Part shown: positions 54,670-62,714 of the stretch, piece by piece | How positions within the stretch are numbered: the first letter of the stretch is position 1 | Layout: every line of letters begins with the position of its first letter | NCBI RefSeq assembly: GCF_010682105.1 | Contig: NZ_JAAGWH010000040.1 | Span: forward strand, 34,009-98,008 | Length of the DNA stretch: 64,000 bases | DNA from: Modestobacter muralis | GTDB taxonomy: Bacteria > Actinomycetota > Actinomycetes > Mycobacteriales > Geodermatophilaceae | Reading direction: 5' to 3' | Notes under the pieces: model-generated | The model's input: the letters and a program-made list of their open reading frames with translations, nothing else | The model's database searches: none | What the model was told of the DNA's origin: nothing | Program-made: the position numbers and the translations under genes

Positions 54670-56088
54670 ATGAGACGCCCCCTCGTCGCCACCGCCGTCG
54701 CGATGGCCCTGACCGTCCCCCTCCTGGCTGCCACACCGGCCCTCGCCGACCGGTACGACCCCGGCAGCACCAGTGGCGGGGACCCCTACTTCCCGGCCGC
54801 CGGCAACGGCGGGTACGACGTGTCGCACTACGACCTCGGCCTGTCCTACGACCCGGCGACCGGCCGGCTGGACGGGACCGCGGTCATCAGCCTCACCGCG
54901 ACCGCGGACCTGGACAGCTTCAGCCTCGACCTGCGCGGGCTCACCGCCACCTCCGTGCTGGTCGACGGGAAGAAGGCGGGCTTCCAGCAGTTGCCGCCGC
55001 CGGAGGACGGCCGCGGCGGCGAACTGGTCGTCACCACGCGCCCGAAGCTCAAGGCCGGCAGCACGCACACGGTCACCGTCGTCTACGGCGGCGTCCCGGG
55101 GAAGCCGGAGGACATCGAGGGCGCCAACTACGGCTTCGTCAGCTTCGCCGACGGCGCCCTGGTCGCCAACGAGCCCGAGGGCGCGTCCACCTGGTACCCG
55201 GTGAACGACGTCCCGACCGACAAGGCCACTTACGACTTCCGCATCACCGTGCCGGAGGGCAAGACGGCGATCGCCAACGGCGAGCTGGTGGGCACCCCCA
55301 CGACGTCCGGCGGCCGGACGACGTTCGTGTGGCGGGCCACCGACCCGATGGCCAGCTACCTGTCCACGGCGTCGATCGGCGACTACACGATGACCACCCA
55401 GGTCGGCCCGCGCGGCATGCCGATCTACAACTTCCTCGAGCGCGACCTGACCGCTTCGCGCCGGGCGACGTCCGAGGCCAGCCTGGCCCTGCAGCCGCAG
55501 ATGATCGCGTTCTTCGAGGGGGTCTACGGCCCGTACCCGTTCACCTCCTTCGGCGCGATCGTCGACGACGACTCGGTCGGCTACGCCCTGGAGACCCAGA
55601 CCCGGCCGGTGTACTCGCGGTCCGCCACGGAGGGCACCGTCGCGCACGAGCTGGCCCACCAGTGGGTCGGCAACAGCGTCACCCCGGAGCAGTGGACCGA
55701 CATCTGGCTCAACGAGGGCTTCGCCACCTACTCGGAGTGGCTGTGGTCGGAGTCGAGGGGCGGCGACACCGTGCAGGAGCAGTTCGACGCCGTCTACGCC
55801 ACGCCCGCGGACGACGAGTTCTGGACCACCCCGCCCGGTGACCCGAGCCCGGAGACGCTCTTCGCCGCCGCCACCTACGACCGCGGCGCGGCCGCCCTGC
55901 AGGCGTTGCGGGTCGCGATCGGCGACCCGGCCTTCTTCGCCGTGCTGCGTGCGTGGGCGACGGAGAACGCCGACGGCAACGTCACCACCGCCGACTTCGT
56001 GGCGCTGTCGGAGCGGATCAGCGGGCAGCAGCTGGACGCGTTCTTCCAGGCCTGGATCTACGCGCCGGTGAAGCCCACCACCTGGTGA
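54670..56088 (+). CDS. Secreted M1-family zinc metallopeptidase
   Basis: A 472-residue exported peptidase: signal peptide to about residue 26, N-terminal beta-saddle (about 40-240), then a thermolysin-like catalytic domain. The zinc site is H326-E-L-A-H330 with third ligand E349 (NEGFATY), spacing HExxH-x18-E. The exopeptidase GAMEN motif is not recognisable; the corresponding region reads DDDSVGYALETQTRPVY, which is common in secreted actinobacterial M1 proteins and leaves aminopeptidase activity in doubt. It lacks the long helical C-terminal domain of full-length PepN. It is terminated by a hairpin at 56096-56133. Confidence 0.9.
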   Translation: MRRPLVATAVAMALTVPLLAATPALADRYDPGSTSGGDPYFPAAGNGGYDVSHYDLGLSYDPATGRLDGTAVISLTATADLDSFSLDLRGLTATSVLVDGKKAGFQQLPPPEDGRGGELVVTTRPKLKAGSTHTVTVVYGGVPGKPEDIEGANYGFVSFADGALVANEPEGASTWYPVNDVPTDKATYDFRITVPEGKTAIANGELVGTPTTSGGRTTFVWRATDPMASYLSTASIGDYTMTTQVGPRGMPIYNFLERDLTASRRATSEASLALQPQMIAFFEGVYGPYPFTSFGAIVDDDSVGYALETQTRPVYSRSATEGTVAHELAHQWVGNSVTPEQWTDIWLNEGFATYSEWLWSESRGGDTVQEQFDAVYATPADDEFWTTPPGDPSPETLFAAATYDRGAAALQALRVAIGDPAFFAVLRAWATENADGNVTTADFVALSERISGQQLDAFFQAWIYAPVKPTTW

Positions 56089-56095
56089 CCCGGTC

Positions 56096-56133
56096 GCCGG
56101 CCGTCGCACCGGGGACCCGGGACGACGGCCGGC
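56096..56133 (+). terminator. Hairpin beyond the M1 peptidase gene
   Basis: GCCGGCCGTCG / CGACGGCCGGC, 11-bp perfect arms, 7 bp after the stop; the loop contains a smaller CCGGGG/CCCGG pairing. Confidence 0.65.
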
Positions 56134-56146
56134 GTCCGCCGTCGGT

Positions 56147-56190
56147 CGCTCCGCCGGCCGCCGCCGAGACCAGCGGCGGTCGGCGGAGCG
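56147..56190 (-). terminator. Hairpin beyond the sigma/DUF1059 gene
   Basis: 18-bp arms with one mismatch (CGCTCCGCCGGCCGCCGC against GCGGCGGTCGGCGGAGCG) and an 8-nt loop, immediately downstream of the DUF1059 stop. It pairs with the preceding hairpin to insulate the convergent genes. Confidence 0.7.
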
Positions 56191-56194
56191 CCGC

Positions 56195-56440
56195 TCAGTA
56201 CCGCTGCCCCGCGGGGAGTGCGGCGAAGTCGCGCTGCACGTCGCGGTACCAGGCCAGCGACTGCCGCGGACGACGCCAGCGCCCCTTCATCGCCTCCCGG
56301 GCGGCCTGGTGGGTCGCGTCCCCGGCGCGCTCGGCCTCCTCCAGGTGCCGGTCCTGGGCCTTGATGACCTCGTCGGCGGTCTCGCCGTGGTGCGCCTGGT
56401 CGCAGGGACCCCCGAGCTCACGGCACGTCATGGTCTTCAC
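56195..56440 (-). CDS. DUF1059 domain, possible independent start
   Basis: An 81-residue unit beginning at GTG 56440 (VKTMTCRELGGPCDQAHHGETADEVIKAQDRHL) with GAGAGGAA in ribosome-site position, matching the usual start of stand-alone DUF1059 proteins (MKTMTCRxLGG). It may be translated separately even though it is in frame with the upstream sigma factor. Function unknown; the two Cys could bind metal. Listed as an alternative product of the same frame. Confidence 0.55.
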   Translation of the reverse strand: MKTMTCRELGGPCDQAHHGETADEVIKAQDRHLEEAERAGDATHQAAREAMKGRWRRPRQSLAWYRDVQRDFAALPAGQRY

Positions 56441-57397
56441 GGTCGGTTCCTCTCCGGTGCTCGCCCGACGACCTCGTGGCCGTCGTCCACCCCTCTGACG
56501 TGCCGCGACCGGCAGGTGTGACGCGCGGGTGGCTCGGCCGCGCCGGCGCACCACGCCGGACAGGACGTCCGGGTCGGCGCGGAACGTGATGCGCTGGACC
56601 AGCCCGCCGGTGAGGGTGAAGTCGAACAGCACCATCGCCCGGCCACGCTGGAACCAGGCCGCCGCCGGCCGGTCGCCGGCGAGCACGGGCAGGGCGGCGG
56701 AGGCGCTGCCGTCGAAGAAGGCGGCCACCGCCTCGCGGCCGCTGATCCGCGCCGGGGTGCCCAGCAGCACCGCGGCGTCGTCGGCGCCGACCTCGGCGTC
56801 CGGGGCAAGCAGGGCCAGCAGCCGGCCGAGGTCGCCGCCGCGCGCGGCCGCCATGAAGGCGTCCACCACCGCCCGGTCGGCGGCGTGCCCCGCGGACCCG
56901 TGCTCCCCGGTCTCGTCGGCGCCGGTGTCGTCTCCCTCGGGGTCCGGCCGCCCGATCCGGGCGCGGGCCCGGGACGCGAGCTTGCGCGCCGCGGCCGGCG
57001 TGGTGTCCAGGACGGCGGCGATGGTGGGGAAGTCGACGGCGAAGCTGTCGTGCAGCACGAACGCCACCCGCTCGCGGGGGGACAGCCGCTGGAGCACCAC
57101 CTGCAGCGCGACGCCCACGGTGTCGGCGAGCGCGACCTCGTCGGCGGGGTCGGGTGCGGTCGCCCCGGTGAGGTCCTCGTGCGGCACCGGGGTGCGGGCG
57201 CGGAGCCGGTCCAGGCACAGCCGGGTGGTCACCGTGGTCAGCCAGGCCGGCAGGTCCGTGACCTCGGTGCCGGTGGTGTGCAACCGCAGCCAGGCCTGCT
57301 GCACGACGTCCTCGGCCTCGGACCGGTCGGCCAGCACCCGCGCGGCGATCCGCAGCAGTCGCGGCCGCTCCGCCTCGAACTCCTCGGTCGCCTCCAC
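56195..57397 (-). CDS. ECF sigma factor with SnoaL-like domain, in frame with a C-terminal DUF1059 domain
   Basis: A 400-residue open frame with three parts. Residues 1-165 are ECF sigma regions 2 and 4 (RVLADRSEAEDVVQQAWLRL; LSPRERVAFVLHDSFAVDFPTIAAVLDTTPAAARKLASRAR). Residues about 180-290 form a SnoaL/NTF2-like domain as in SigJ/ECF41 proteins, ending at FRADPDVLSGV. A roughly 30-residue Arg-rich linker leads into a complete DUF1059 domain. GTG at 57397 has AGGGAGGA upstream. In relatives the sigma factor and DUF1059 protein are separate genes. Here no stop codon separates them, and the linker has codon use unlike real coding sequence. It may be a natural fusion or a lost stop. Confidence 0.8.
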   Translation of the reverse strand: MEATEEFEAERPRLLRIAARVLADRSEAEDVVQQAWLRLHTTGTEVTDLPAWLTTVTTRLCLDRLRARTPVPHEDLTGATAPDPADEVALADTVGVALQVVLQRLSPRERVAFVLHDSFAVDFPTIAAVLDTTPAAARKLASRARARIGRPDPEGDDTGADETGEHGSAGHAADRAVVDAFMAAARGGDLGRLLALLAPDAEVGADDAAVLLGTPARISGREAVAAFFDGSASAALPVLAGDRPAAAWFQRGRAMVLFDFTLTGGLVQRITFRADPDVLSGVVRRRGRATRASHLPVAARQRGGRRPRGRRASTGEEPTVKTMTCRELGGPCDQAHHGETADEVIKAQDRHLEEAERAGDATHQAAREAMKGRWRRPRQSLAWYRDVQRDFAALPAGQRY

Positions 57398-57548
57398 GGT
57401 CGTCCTCCCTCGTCGGCCCCTGCTCCCGTGCTGACGACCGGCGCCCGTGCAGTGTGACCGGGGACGTGCCCCGCCGGTGCGGCTGCGGCACCGGCGGACG
57501 ACCCCGAGGCTCCGGCGGCGGCGGCGGCGGTGGTGCGGCGGAGGTGCG

Positions 57549-57578
57549 GCGGTGGTCCCCGGTGCCGGGGACCACCGC
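57549..57578 (-). terminator. Hairpin beyond wrbA
   Basis: GCGGTGGTCCCCGG / CCGGGGACCACCGC, 14-bp near-continuous palindrome 7 bp beyond the wrbA stop. Confidence 0.7.
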
Positions 57579-57585
57579 GGCGGGG

Positions 57586-58191
57586 TCAGGCGACGATCTT
57601 GGCGGTCATCTCGGCCAGCCGGCGGCCCTGGTAGCGGGCGGCCTCCAGCTCGGCCTCGGAGGCGGTGGCCGACTGGCCACCGGAGGCGGTCGAGGAGCCG
57701 TAGGGGTTGCCGCCCGCGGCGAACAGCAGCGGGTCGGTGTAGCCGGGCGGCACGATGACGGCGCCGAAGTGGCTGAAGATGTTGAAGAAGGTCAGGATCG
57801 TGGACTCGTTGCCACCGTGGGTGTTCTGCGCGCTGGTGAAGGCCGTGGCCCCCTTGTTCGCCAGCTTCCCGGTGAACCACAGCCCGCCCAGGGTGTCGAT
57901 GAACTGCTTCATCTGGGCAGCGGGCGTGCCGAACCGGGTGGGGGAGCCCAGGGCGTAGCCGTCGGCCCACTCCATGTCGGCCGGGGTGGCCTCCTCGACC
58001 TCACCGGCGGTGGCGTCGACGTGTGCCTGCCACAGCGGGTTGGACGCGATGGCCCCCGCGGGGGCGGTCTCCGCCACCCGGCGCAGCCGGACCTCGGCGC
58101 CGGCGGAGGCGGCGCCCTCGGCGACGGCGGCGGCGAGCTGGTGCACGTTGCCGGTGGACGAGTAGTAGATGACTGCGATCTTGGTGGGCAC
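57586..58191 (-). CDS. wrbA: NAD(P)H:quinone oxidoreductase
   Basis: A 201-residue flavodoxin-fold enzyme: FMN phosphate loop YYSSTGNVHQLA, SPTRFGTPAAQMKQFID, the WrbA insertion FTSAQNTHGGNESTILTFF and HFGAVIVPPGY, and C-terminal GQSATASEAELEAARYQGRRLAE. It reduces quinones by two electrons, protecting against redox cycling; catechol or hydroquinone intermediates are plausible substrates. Upstream lies the inverted repeat GTTGGT-N10-ACCAAC (58233-58254), and a 14-bp hairpin follows the stop. Confidence 0.93.
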   Translation of the reverse strand: MPTKIAVIYYSSTGNVHQLAAAVAEGAASAGAEVRLRRVAETAPAGAIASNPLWQAHVDATAGEVEEATPADMEWADGYALGSPTRFGTPAAQMKQFIDTLGGLWFTGKLANKGATAFTSAQNTHGGNESTILTFFNIFSHFGAVIVPPGYTDPLLFAAGGNPYGSSTASGGQSATASEAELEAARYQGRRLAEMTAKIVA

Positions 58192-58232
58192 GTGCGTCTC
58201 CTCGAGGAGGTGGGGCAGGGGGTCGCCGGACG

Positions 58233-58254
58233 GTTGGTCAACCGTTCAACCAAC
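58233..58254. promoter_or_regulatory. Candidate operator before wrbA
   Basis: GTTGGT-N10-ACCAAC inverted repeat with additional internal CAAC/TTCA half-symmetry, 42 bp before the wrbA start. Suits a MarR/HxlR-type redox regulator; none is encoded next to it in this window. Confidence 0.5.
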
Positions 58255-58449
58255 TCCGACGCTAGGCCCGGACCCCCCTCCCGGCAACCGGGACCGGACC
58301 GGCGGGACCGGACCTGCGGGACCGGACCGCGGGACCGCCCCGGCGGCGGTCCACCCGGCCTGCCGCGCCCCGCCGGGCCGGGGTGGCCCGCCGGGGGACG
58401 CACGGGCACTAACCTGACCGGCGGTGGCGACGGCGAGGGTGAGGATCCG

Positions 58450-59121
58450 ATGACGAGGGCGGACGGTCGGCCTGCCGACCTCCCGGAGCGCGCCGTGGAC
58501 CCGGCGGCGCCCCCGGTGGTGACCCCGGCGGTGGTGAACCGGGACGACCTCAGCGACCGCGTCCTCACCCTGCCCAACCTGATCTCGGTCGTCCGGCTGC
58601 TGGGCGTGCCGCTGTTCCTGTGGCTGCTGCTCGGCCCGCAGGCCGACGGGTGGGCGGTCCTGGTCCTGGCGCTGTCGGGGGTCACGGACTGGGCCGACGG
58701 CGCGCTCGCCCGCGCGCTGGGCCAGTCCAGCCGGCTCGGTGCGCTGCTGGACCCGGCGGCCGACCGGCTCTACATCGTGGCCACGCTGGTCGCCTTCGTC
58801 CTCCGCGACGTCGTCCCGCTGTGGGTGGTGGTGGTGCTGCTGGGCCGCGAGCTCGTGCTCGGCCTCACCCTGCTCGTGCTGCGCCGCGACGGCTGGCCGC
58901 CGCTGCAGGTGCACTACCTGGGCAAGGCCGCCACCTTCCTGCTGCTCTACGCCTTCCCGCTGCTGCTGCTGGCCGACGGCGCCGGCACCGCCGCCGCGGT
59001 GGCCCGGCCGATCGCCTACGCCCTCACCGTGTGGGGCGCGGCCCTCTACGTGCTGGCCGGGATGTTCTACGTCGTCCAGGCGGCCGGGCTGCTCGCCGCC
59101 GGTCGCCGGACCCCCGCGTGA
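58450..59121 (+). CDS. CDP-alcohol phosphatidyltransferase family protein (PgsA2-like)
   Basis: A 223-residue membrane enzyme with the family signature D-x2-DG-x2-AR-x8-G-x3-D-x3-D (SGVTDWADGALARALGQSSRLGALLDPAAD) and about five to six helices. It transfers a phosphatidyl group to an alcohol, making phosphatidylglycerophosphate or cardiolipin-type lipids. It starts the block that in mycobacteria runs Rv1822-Rv1829. ATG at 58450 has GGTGAGGA. Its stop overlaps the next gene (GTGA). Exact head-group specificity cannot be read from sequence. Confidence 0.9.
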   Translation: MTRADGRPADLPERAVDPAAPPVVTPAVVNRDDLSDRVLTLPNLISVVRLLGVPLFLWLLLGPQADGWAVLVLALSGVTDWADGALARALGQSSRLGALLDPAADRLYIVATLVAFVLRDVVPLWVVVVLLGRELVLGLTLLVLRRDGWPPLQVHYLGKAATFLLLYAFPLLLLADGAGTAAAVARPIAYALTVWGAALYVLAGMFYVVQAAGLLAAGRRTPA

Positions 59122-60050
59122 GCGCTCCGGCCCCGGGCCGGCAGCGTTCGCTGGGGGCCTCGCTGCTGGACCAGGTGCTGGCCGAGACCCTCGACCCTGC
59201 CTACGCACAGGCGGCCGCCGCCCGCGCCGAGCGGGCCACCGCGCCCGTCGCCGGGGCCGGCCGGCCGTCGTGGCTGCTGCGCCACCGTGGGCAGCTGCTG
59301 GTCGCCCTCACCCTCCTGCTGGCCGGCCTGCTCGCCTCGGTCACCTATCAGCAGGCCGCGGTCGGTGCGCAGGGCCGGGAGCAGACCCGGGAGGCCCTCC
59401 GCGACGACATCCGCGAGGAGTCGGAGGTGACCGACGACCTGGTCGTCCAGCTCGAGGACCTCACCGCCCAGGTCGGCCGCACCCGCGACCAGGCGCTCGC
59501 CACCACCGGCACCGGGCAGCGCGTGCTGGCCCGGCTGTCCGCCGTGGAGCAGGCCGCCGCGGTCGTGGCCGTCTCCGGCCCGGGCCTGCGGGTCACCCTC
59601 GACGACGCCCCGCCGCCGGCCGACAGCGACCCGGTCGGCGGAGCCACCCCGCAGAACGAGGCCGGCCTGGTCCAGGACGCCGACGTGCAGCTGGCGGTCA
59701 ACGGGCTGTGGGCCGCCGGCGCGGAGGCGATCAGCATCAACGGCCAGCGCATCGGCGCCACCACCGCCATCCGCCAGGCGGGGGGTGCGGTCCTGGTCAA
59801 CTTCCGGCCGGTCGCCCCGCCCTACGACATCGAGGCGATCGGGGACTCCGAGGCGCTGCCGCGGGCCTTCCTCGCCAGCCCCGAGGCGGACACCCTGGCC
59901 CGGCTGACCCTCGACTACGGTGTCGTGTTCGACTTCGCCCGGGTGGGTGACCTGGACCTGCCCGCCGGGTCCAGCGCCGAGCTGCGGCACGCCCGCCCGC
60001 TGGAGCCCGACGAGGCCGCGAGCACCGACCCGACCACCGACGGAGGCTGA
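59118..60050 (+). CDS. DUF881 family protein (first copy)
   Basis: A 310-residue protein with a cytoplasmic N-terminus, one membrane helix (about residues 55-75), a coiled-coil stretch (REQTREALRDDIREESEVTDDLVVQLEDLTAQ) and an extracytoplasmic DUF881 domain (VSGPGLRVTLDD; INGQRIGATTAIRQAGGAVLVNF). GTG start coupled to the PgsA-like gene. The DUF881 pair flanking sbp is conserved in actinobacteria, with septal/divisome-adjacent roles suspected. Confidence 0.9.
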   Translation: MSAPAPGRQRSLGASLLDQVLAETLDPAYAQAAAARAERATAPVAGAGRPSWLLRHRGQLLVALTLLLAGLLASVTYQQAAVGAQGREQTREALRDDIREESEVTDDLVVQLEDLTAQVGRTRDQALATTGTGQRVLARLSAVEQAAAVVAVSGPGLRVTLDDAPPPADSDPVGGATPQNEAGLVQDADVQLAVNGLWAAGAEAISINGQRIGATTAIRQAGGAVLVNFRPVAPPYDIEAIGDSEALPRAFLASPEADTLARLTLDYGVVFDFARVGDLDLPAGSSAELRHARPLEPDEAASTDPTTDGG

Positions 60051-60053
60051 CCT

Positions 60054-60386
60054 GTGATCCCGATCCTCGGACTCGCGGTCGGCGTGGTCCTGGGCCTGCT
60101 GCTGGACCCCAGCGTGCCGCTGTGGCTGCAGCCCTACCTGCCGATCGCGGTCGTCGCCGCCCTGGACGCCGTCTTCGGTGGCGTCCGGGCCCGGTTCGAC
60201 CGCATCTTCGACGCCAAGGTCTTCGTCGTGTCCTTCGTGTCCAACGTGGTGGTGGCCGCGCTGATCGTCTTCCTCGGCGACCAGCTCGGCGTCGGCGCCC
60301 AGCTGTCGACCGCCGTCGTCGTGGTGCTGGGCATCCGGATCTTCGGCAACGCCGCGGCCATCCGCCGGCACCTGTTCCGGGCATGA
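60054..60386 (+). CDS. sbp: Small basic protein (DUF1290)
   Basis: A 110-residue membrane protein with three to four helices and the family core LQPYLPIAVVAALDAVFGGVRARFDRIFDAKVFVVSFVSN. GTG start three bases after the previous stop. Sbp lies between the two DUF881 genes here as in mycobacteria and many Gram-positives near division genes; molecular function is unknown. Confidence 0.92.
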   Translation: MIPILGLAVGVVLGLLLDPSVPLWLQPYLPIAVVAALDAVFGGVRARFDRIFDAKVFVVSFVSNVVVAALIVFLGDQLGVGAQLSTAVVVVLGIRIFGNAAAIRRHLFRA

Positions 60387-61282
60387 GCGGGCCGCTGTCG
60401 CCGGGCCCGCAGCCGGCCGGCGAGCCCGGGGGAGACCTGCCGTCCGCACCCGGGCGGACCACCGACGCCGTCCCGGCAGCACCGGTCGAGCCTGTGTCGG
60501 TCGAGGGCCCGCCGGTCGAGGCTCCGCAGGACGGACCGGGGGAGGACCCGGCCCCCGCGGCCTCACCGCCGGGCGGGGGAGCGGCGGCGGCCCGGCCGCG
60601 CCGCCGGCGGGACCCGCTGGCCGCCTCGCTGATCGGGGTGCTCACCCTGCTGCTGGGCTTCGCCTTCGCCGTCCAGGTGCGCAGCACCGACACCGCCGAG
60701 CAGCTGGCCGGGGCGCGCGAGGAGGACCTGGTCCGCATCCTCGACGACGTCACCGCCCAGGAGGACCGGTTGCGGCAGGAGATCGCCGACCAGCGGGTGG
60801 CCCTGGACTCCCTCGGCGACTCCGACACCGTCGCCGCGGCCGCCCTGCAGGAGGCCCAGCAGCGCGCCGAGACCCTCGGCATCCTCAACGGCACCGTCGC
60901 CGCCCGCGGCCCGGGCCTCGAGCTCACCATCCGCGACCCGCTCGGCCAGGTCGACGTCGACGTCGTGCTCAACGCCATCCAGGAGCTGCGCGGCGCCGGG
61001 GCGGAGACCATGCAGATCGACGGCGTCCGGATCGGGGTCAGCAGCGCCGTCACCGGCACCGCCGGGCAGCTGGCCGTCGACGGGCAGCCGCTGGAGGCGC
61101 CCTACACGGTGCGCGTCATCGGCTCCCCGCAGGACATGGCGACGGCGCTGAACATCCCCGGCGGGGTCGCCACCCGGGTCTCCACCGCCGAGGGCAGCCT
61201 GGACGTCGTCCAGTCCACCGACGTCGTGGTGGACGCGTTGCGACCGCTCGACGAGCCTCAATACGCTGAGCCGGCCGATTGA
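60383..61282 (+). CDS. DUF881 family protein (second copy)
   Basis: A 299-residue protein: a long Pro/Gly/Ala-rich cytoplasmic N-terminus (1-75), a membrane helix (about 80-98), a coiled coil (EEDLVRILDDVTAQEDRLRQEIADQ) and the DUF881 domain (VAARGPGLELTIRDP; VDVDVVLNAIQELRGAGAETMQIDGVRI). It overlaps sbp by four bases. Directly after the stop is the second copy of the dispersed hairpin element. Confidence 0.9.
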   Translation: MSGPLSPGPQPAGEPGGDLPSAPGRTTDAVPAAPVEPVSVEGPPVEAPQDGPGEDPAPAASPPGGGAAAARPRRRRDPLAASLIGVLTLLLGFAFAVQVRSTDTAEQLAGAREEDLVRILDDVTAQEDRLRQEIADQRVALDSLGDSDTVAAAALQEAQQRAETLGILNGTVAARGPGLELTIRDPLGQVDVDVVLNAIQELRGAGAETMQIDGVRIGVSSAVTGTAGQLAVDGQPLEAPYTVRVIGSPQDMATALNIPGGVATRVSTAEGSLDVVQSTDVVVDALRPLDEPQYAEPAD

Positions 61283-61283
61283 T

Positions 61284-61342
61284 GAAGGACCCCGGTGCCC
61301 CCCACCCGACGCTCCGCGCCGGGCGGGACCCTGCACCGGGGC
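61284..61342. repeat. Dispersed structured element, copy B
   Basis: Both flanking arms (GAAGGACCCCGGTGCCCCCC and CCCTGCACCGGGGC) are identical to copy A. The inner stem is CCCACCCG/CGGGCGGG, with two compensatory pair changes and one mismatch relative to copy A. It starts two bases after the second DUF881 stop and precedes gcvH. May act as an intrinsic terminator or RNA processing element; no T-tract follows. Confidence 0.75.
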
Positions 61343-61386
61343 CGCCGCACCACCACTGATGCCCCCTCACCTTGGAGATGTGCCGC

Positions 61387-61791
61387 ATGGCCACGCCCGA
61401 CGATCGCCGTTACACCGACCAGCACGAGTGGGCGCTGGTCCAGGGCACCGGGGGTGCCGCGACGGTGGTCCGGGTCGGGATCACCGACCACGCCCAGGAC
61501 GCCCTGGGCGACATCGTCTTCGTGCAGCTGCCCGCGGTCGGTGACGAGGTGGCGCCGGGCAACCCGATCGGCGAGGTCGAGTCGACCAAGTCCGTCTCCG
61601 ACGTCTACTCCCCGGTGGCCGGGGTGGTGACCGCGGTCAACGACGCGCTCGGCGACGCCCCCGAGACGGTCAACAGCGACCCCTACGGCGCCGGCTGGCT
61701 GGTCGAGGTCGAGGTGACCGGCGCGGCCGGTGACCCGACCGCGGAACTGCTGGACGCCGCCGCCTACCAGGCCCTCGTCGACGCCACCTGA
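61387..61791 (+). CDS. gcvH: Glycine cleavage system H protein
   Basis: A 134-residue lipoyl carrier protein; K68 in VESTKSVSDVYSPVAG is the lipoylation site. It shuttles the aminomethyl group between the P, T and L proteins. ATG at 61387 with GGAG upstream. The position between DUF881 and garA is the conserved actinobacterial one (Rv1826-Rv1827); in mycobacteria GarA controls glutamate and 2-oxoglutarate enzymes, so the cluster is metabolic as well as division-related. Confidence 0.95.
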   Translation: MATPDDRRYTDQHEWALVQGTGGAATVVRVGITDHAQDALGDIVFVQLPAVGDEVAPGNPIGEVESTKSVSDVYSPVAGVVTAVNDALGDAPETVNSDPYGAGWLVEVEVTGAAGDPTAELLDAAAYQALVDAT

Positions 61792-61802
61792 CCGCCGCCT
61801 GA

Positions 61803-61847
61803 CCGTCGCCGGGGGCCCCGGGTGTCCACCCCGCGAGCCGGCGACGG
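61803..61847 (+). terminator. Hairpin beyond gcvH
   Basis: CCGTCGCCGG / CCGGCGACGG, 10-bp perfect arms enclosing a 25-nt loop that itself holds a GGGGGCCCC palindrome, 11 bp after the gcvH stop. Confidence 0.5.
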
Positions 61848-61954
61848 CCAGTCGCGCACCCGCCGTCCCGGTACGGGCACTGCTGATCACTATCATCACC
61901 ACGAGGGCCGGCCCGTGAGCGCAGCGGGGACCACCGACCCTCACCCTGTACGTG

Positions 61955-61976
61955 TGGTCGACCCCCGGGTCGACCA
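61955..61976. promoter_or_regulatory. Inverted repeat upstream of garA
   Basis: TGGTCGACCC and GGGTCGACCA, 10-bp perfect arms with a 2-bp centre, 144 bp before the garA start. The near-zero spacer favours a protein-binding palindrome over an RNA hairpin. Confidence 0.45.
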
Positions 61977-62119
61977 GCCCGTGTTCCCATGACCCACGGC
62001 CCGACCGCGATCCTGCGGCGGCCGACCCACGGCGGGCCACCCGGCCCGTCGTCCGCCGGCCGTCCGCGGCCGTACCACCACCGCCCGCGGCGGTGCCGTC
62101 TGCACCGGAGGAGACCCAC

Positions 62120-62638
62120 GTGCTCTGCACTCGATGTGGCCACCAGAACCCCGAGGGCAGCCGCTTCTGCGCCCAGTGCGGTTCGGCTCTGAGCCCCGAG
62201 CGGGTCGGTGAGTCGACCAGCATCATCCCCAAGGTCGGTGGCGAGGACTCCGGTGAGCAGGCCGAGGTGTCCGAGTCGACCGCCGACGCGCACGCCGGCG
62301 CCGTCGAGTCGCTGCCCCCGGGCTCGGCCCTCCTGGTCGTCAAGCGCGGCCCGAACGCCGGCAGCCGGTTCCTCCTCGACCAGGAGGTCACCACCGCCGG
62401 CCGGCACCCCGACAGCGACATCTTCCTCGACGACGTCACCGTCAGCCGCCGGCACGTGGAGTTCCACCGCGAGGGCGGCGGCTTCACCGTGCACGACGTG
62501 GGCAGCCTCAACGGCACCTACGTCAACCGCGAGCCCGTCGACGTGGCCTCCCTCGCCGGGGGCGACGAGGTGCAGATCGGCAAGTTCCGCCTGGTGTACC
62601 TGACCGGGCCGCGGACGGGCGAGCCGGCCGGCTCGTGA
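62120..62638 (+). CDS. garA: FHA-domain protein GarA with N-terminal zinc ribbon
   Basis: A 172-residue protein. Residues 3-20 form a zinc ribbon (C3, C6, C17, C20: LCTRCGHQNPEGSRFCAQCG). A linker contains the phospho-acceptor-like GESTSIIPKV (T33). Residues about 75-165 are an FHA domain (GRHPDSDIFLDDVTVSRRHVEF; LNGTYVNREPVD). GTG at 62120 has GGAGGAGA. In mycobacteria GarA is phosphorylated by PknB/PknG and switches 2-oxoglutarate metabolism. The zinc ribbon is a feature of many non-mycobacterial homologues. Confidence 0.92.
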   Translation: MLCTRCGHQNPEGSRFCAQCGSALSPERVGESTSIIPKVGGEDSGEQAEVSESTADAHAGAVESLPPGSALLVVKRGPNAGSRFLLDQEVTTAGRHPDSDIFLDDVTVSRRHVEFHREGGGFTVHDVGSLNGTYVNREPVDVASLAGGDEVQIGKFRLVYLTGPRTGEPAGS

Positions 62639-62714
62639 CCGGGTGGGCGACGGCCGGGGCCGCGGGCACCGTGGCCCCGCCCACCGAGGAGCGCGACCAC
62701 ACCGGGCGCCGGTC

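Larger units (their letters stand above)
61792..62119. other. Non-coding stretch upstream of garA with two palindromes
   Basis: A 328-bp gap with no credible gene. It contains a hairpin with 10-bp arms after gcvH (61803-61847) and a 10-bp inverted repeat TGGTCGACCC/GGGTCGACCA (61955-61976). It ends in the strong garA ribosome site. It probably holds the gcvH terminator and the garA promoter with an operator. Confidence 0.6.
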
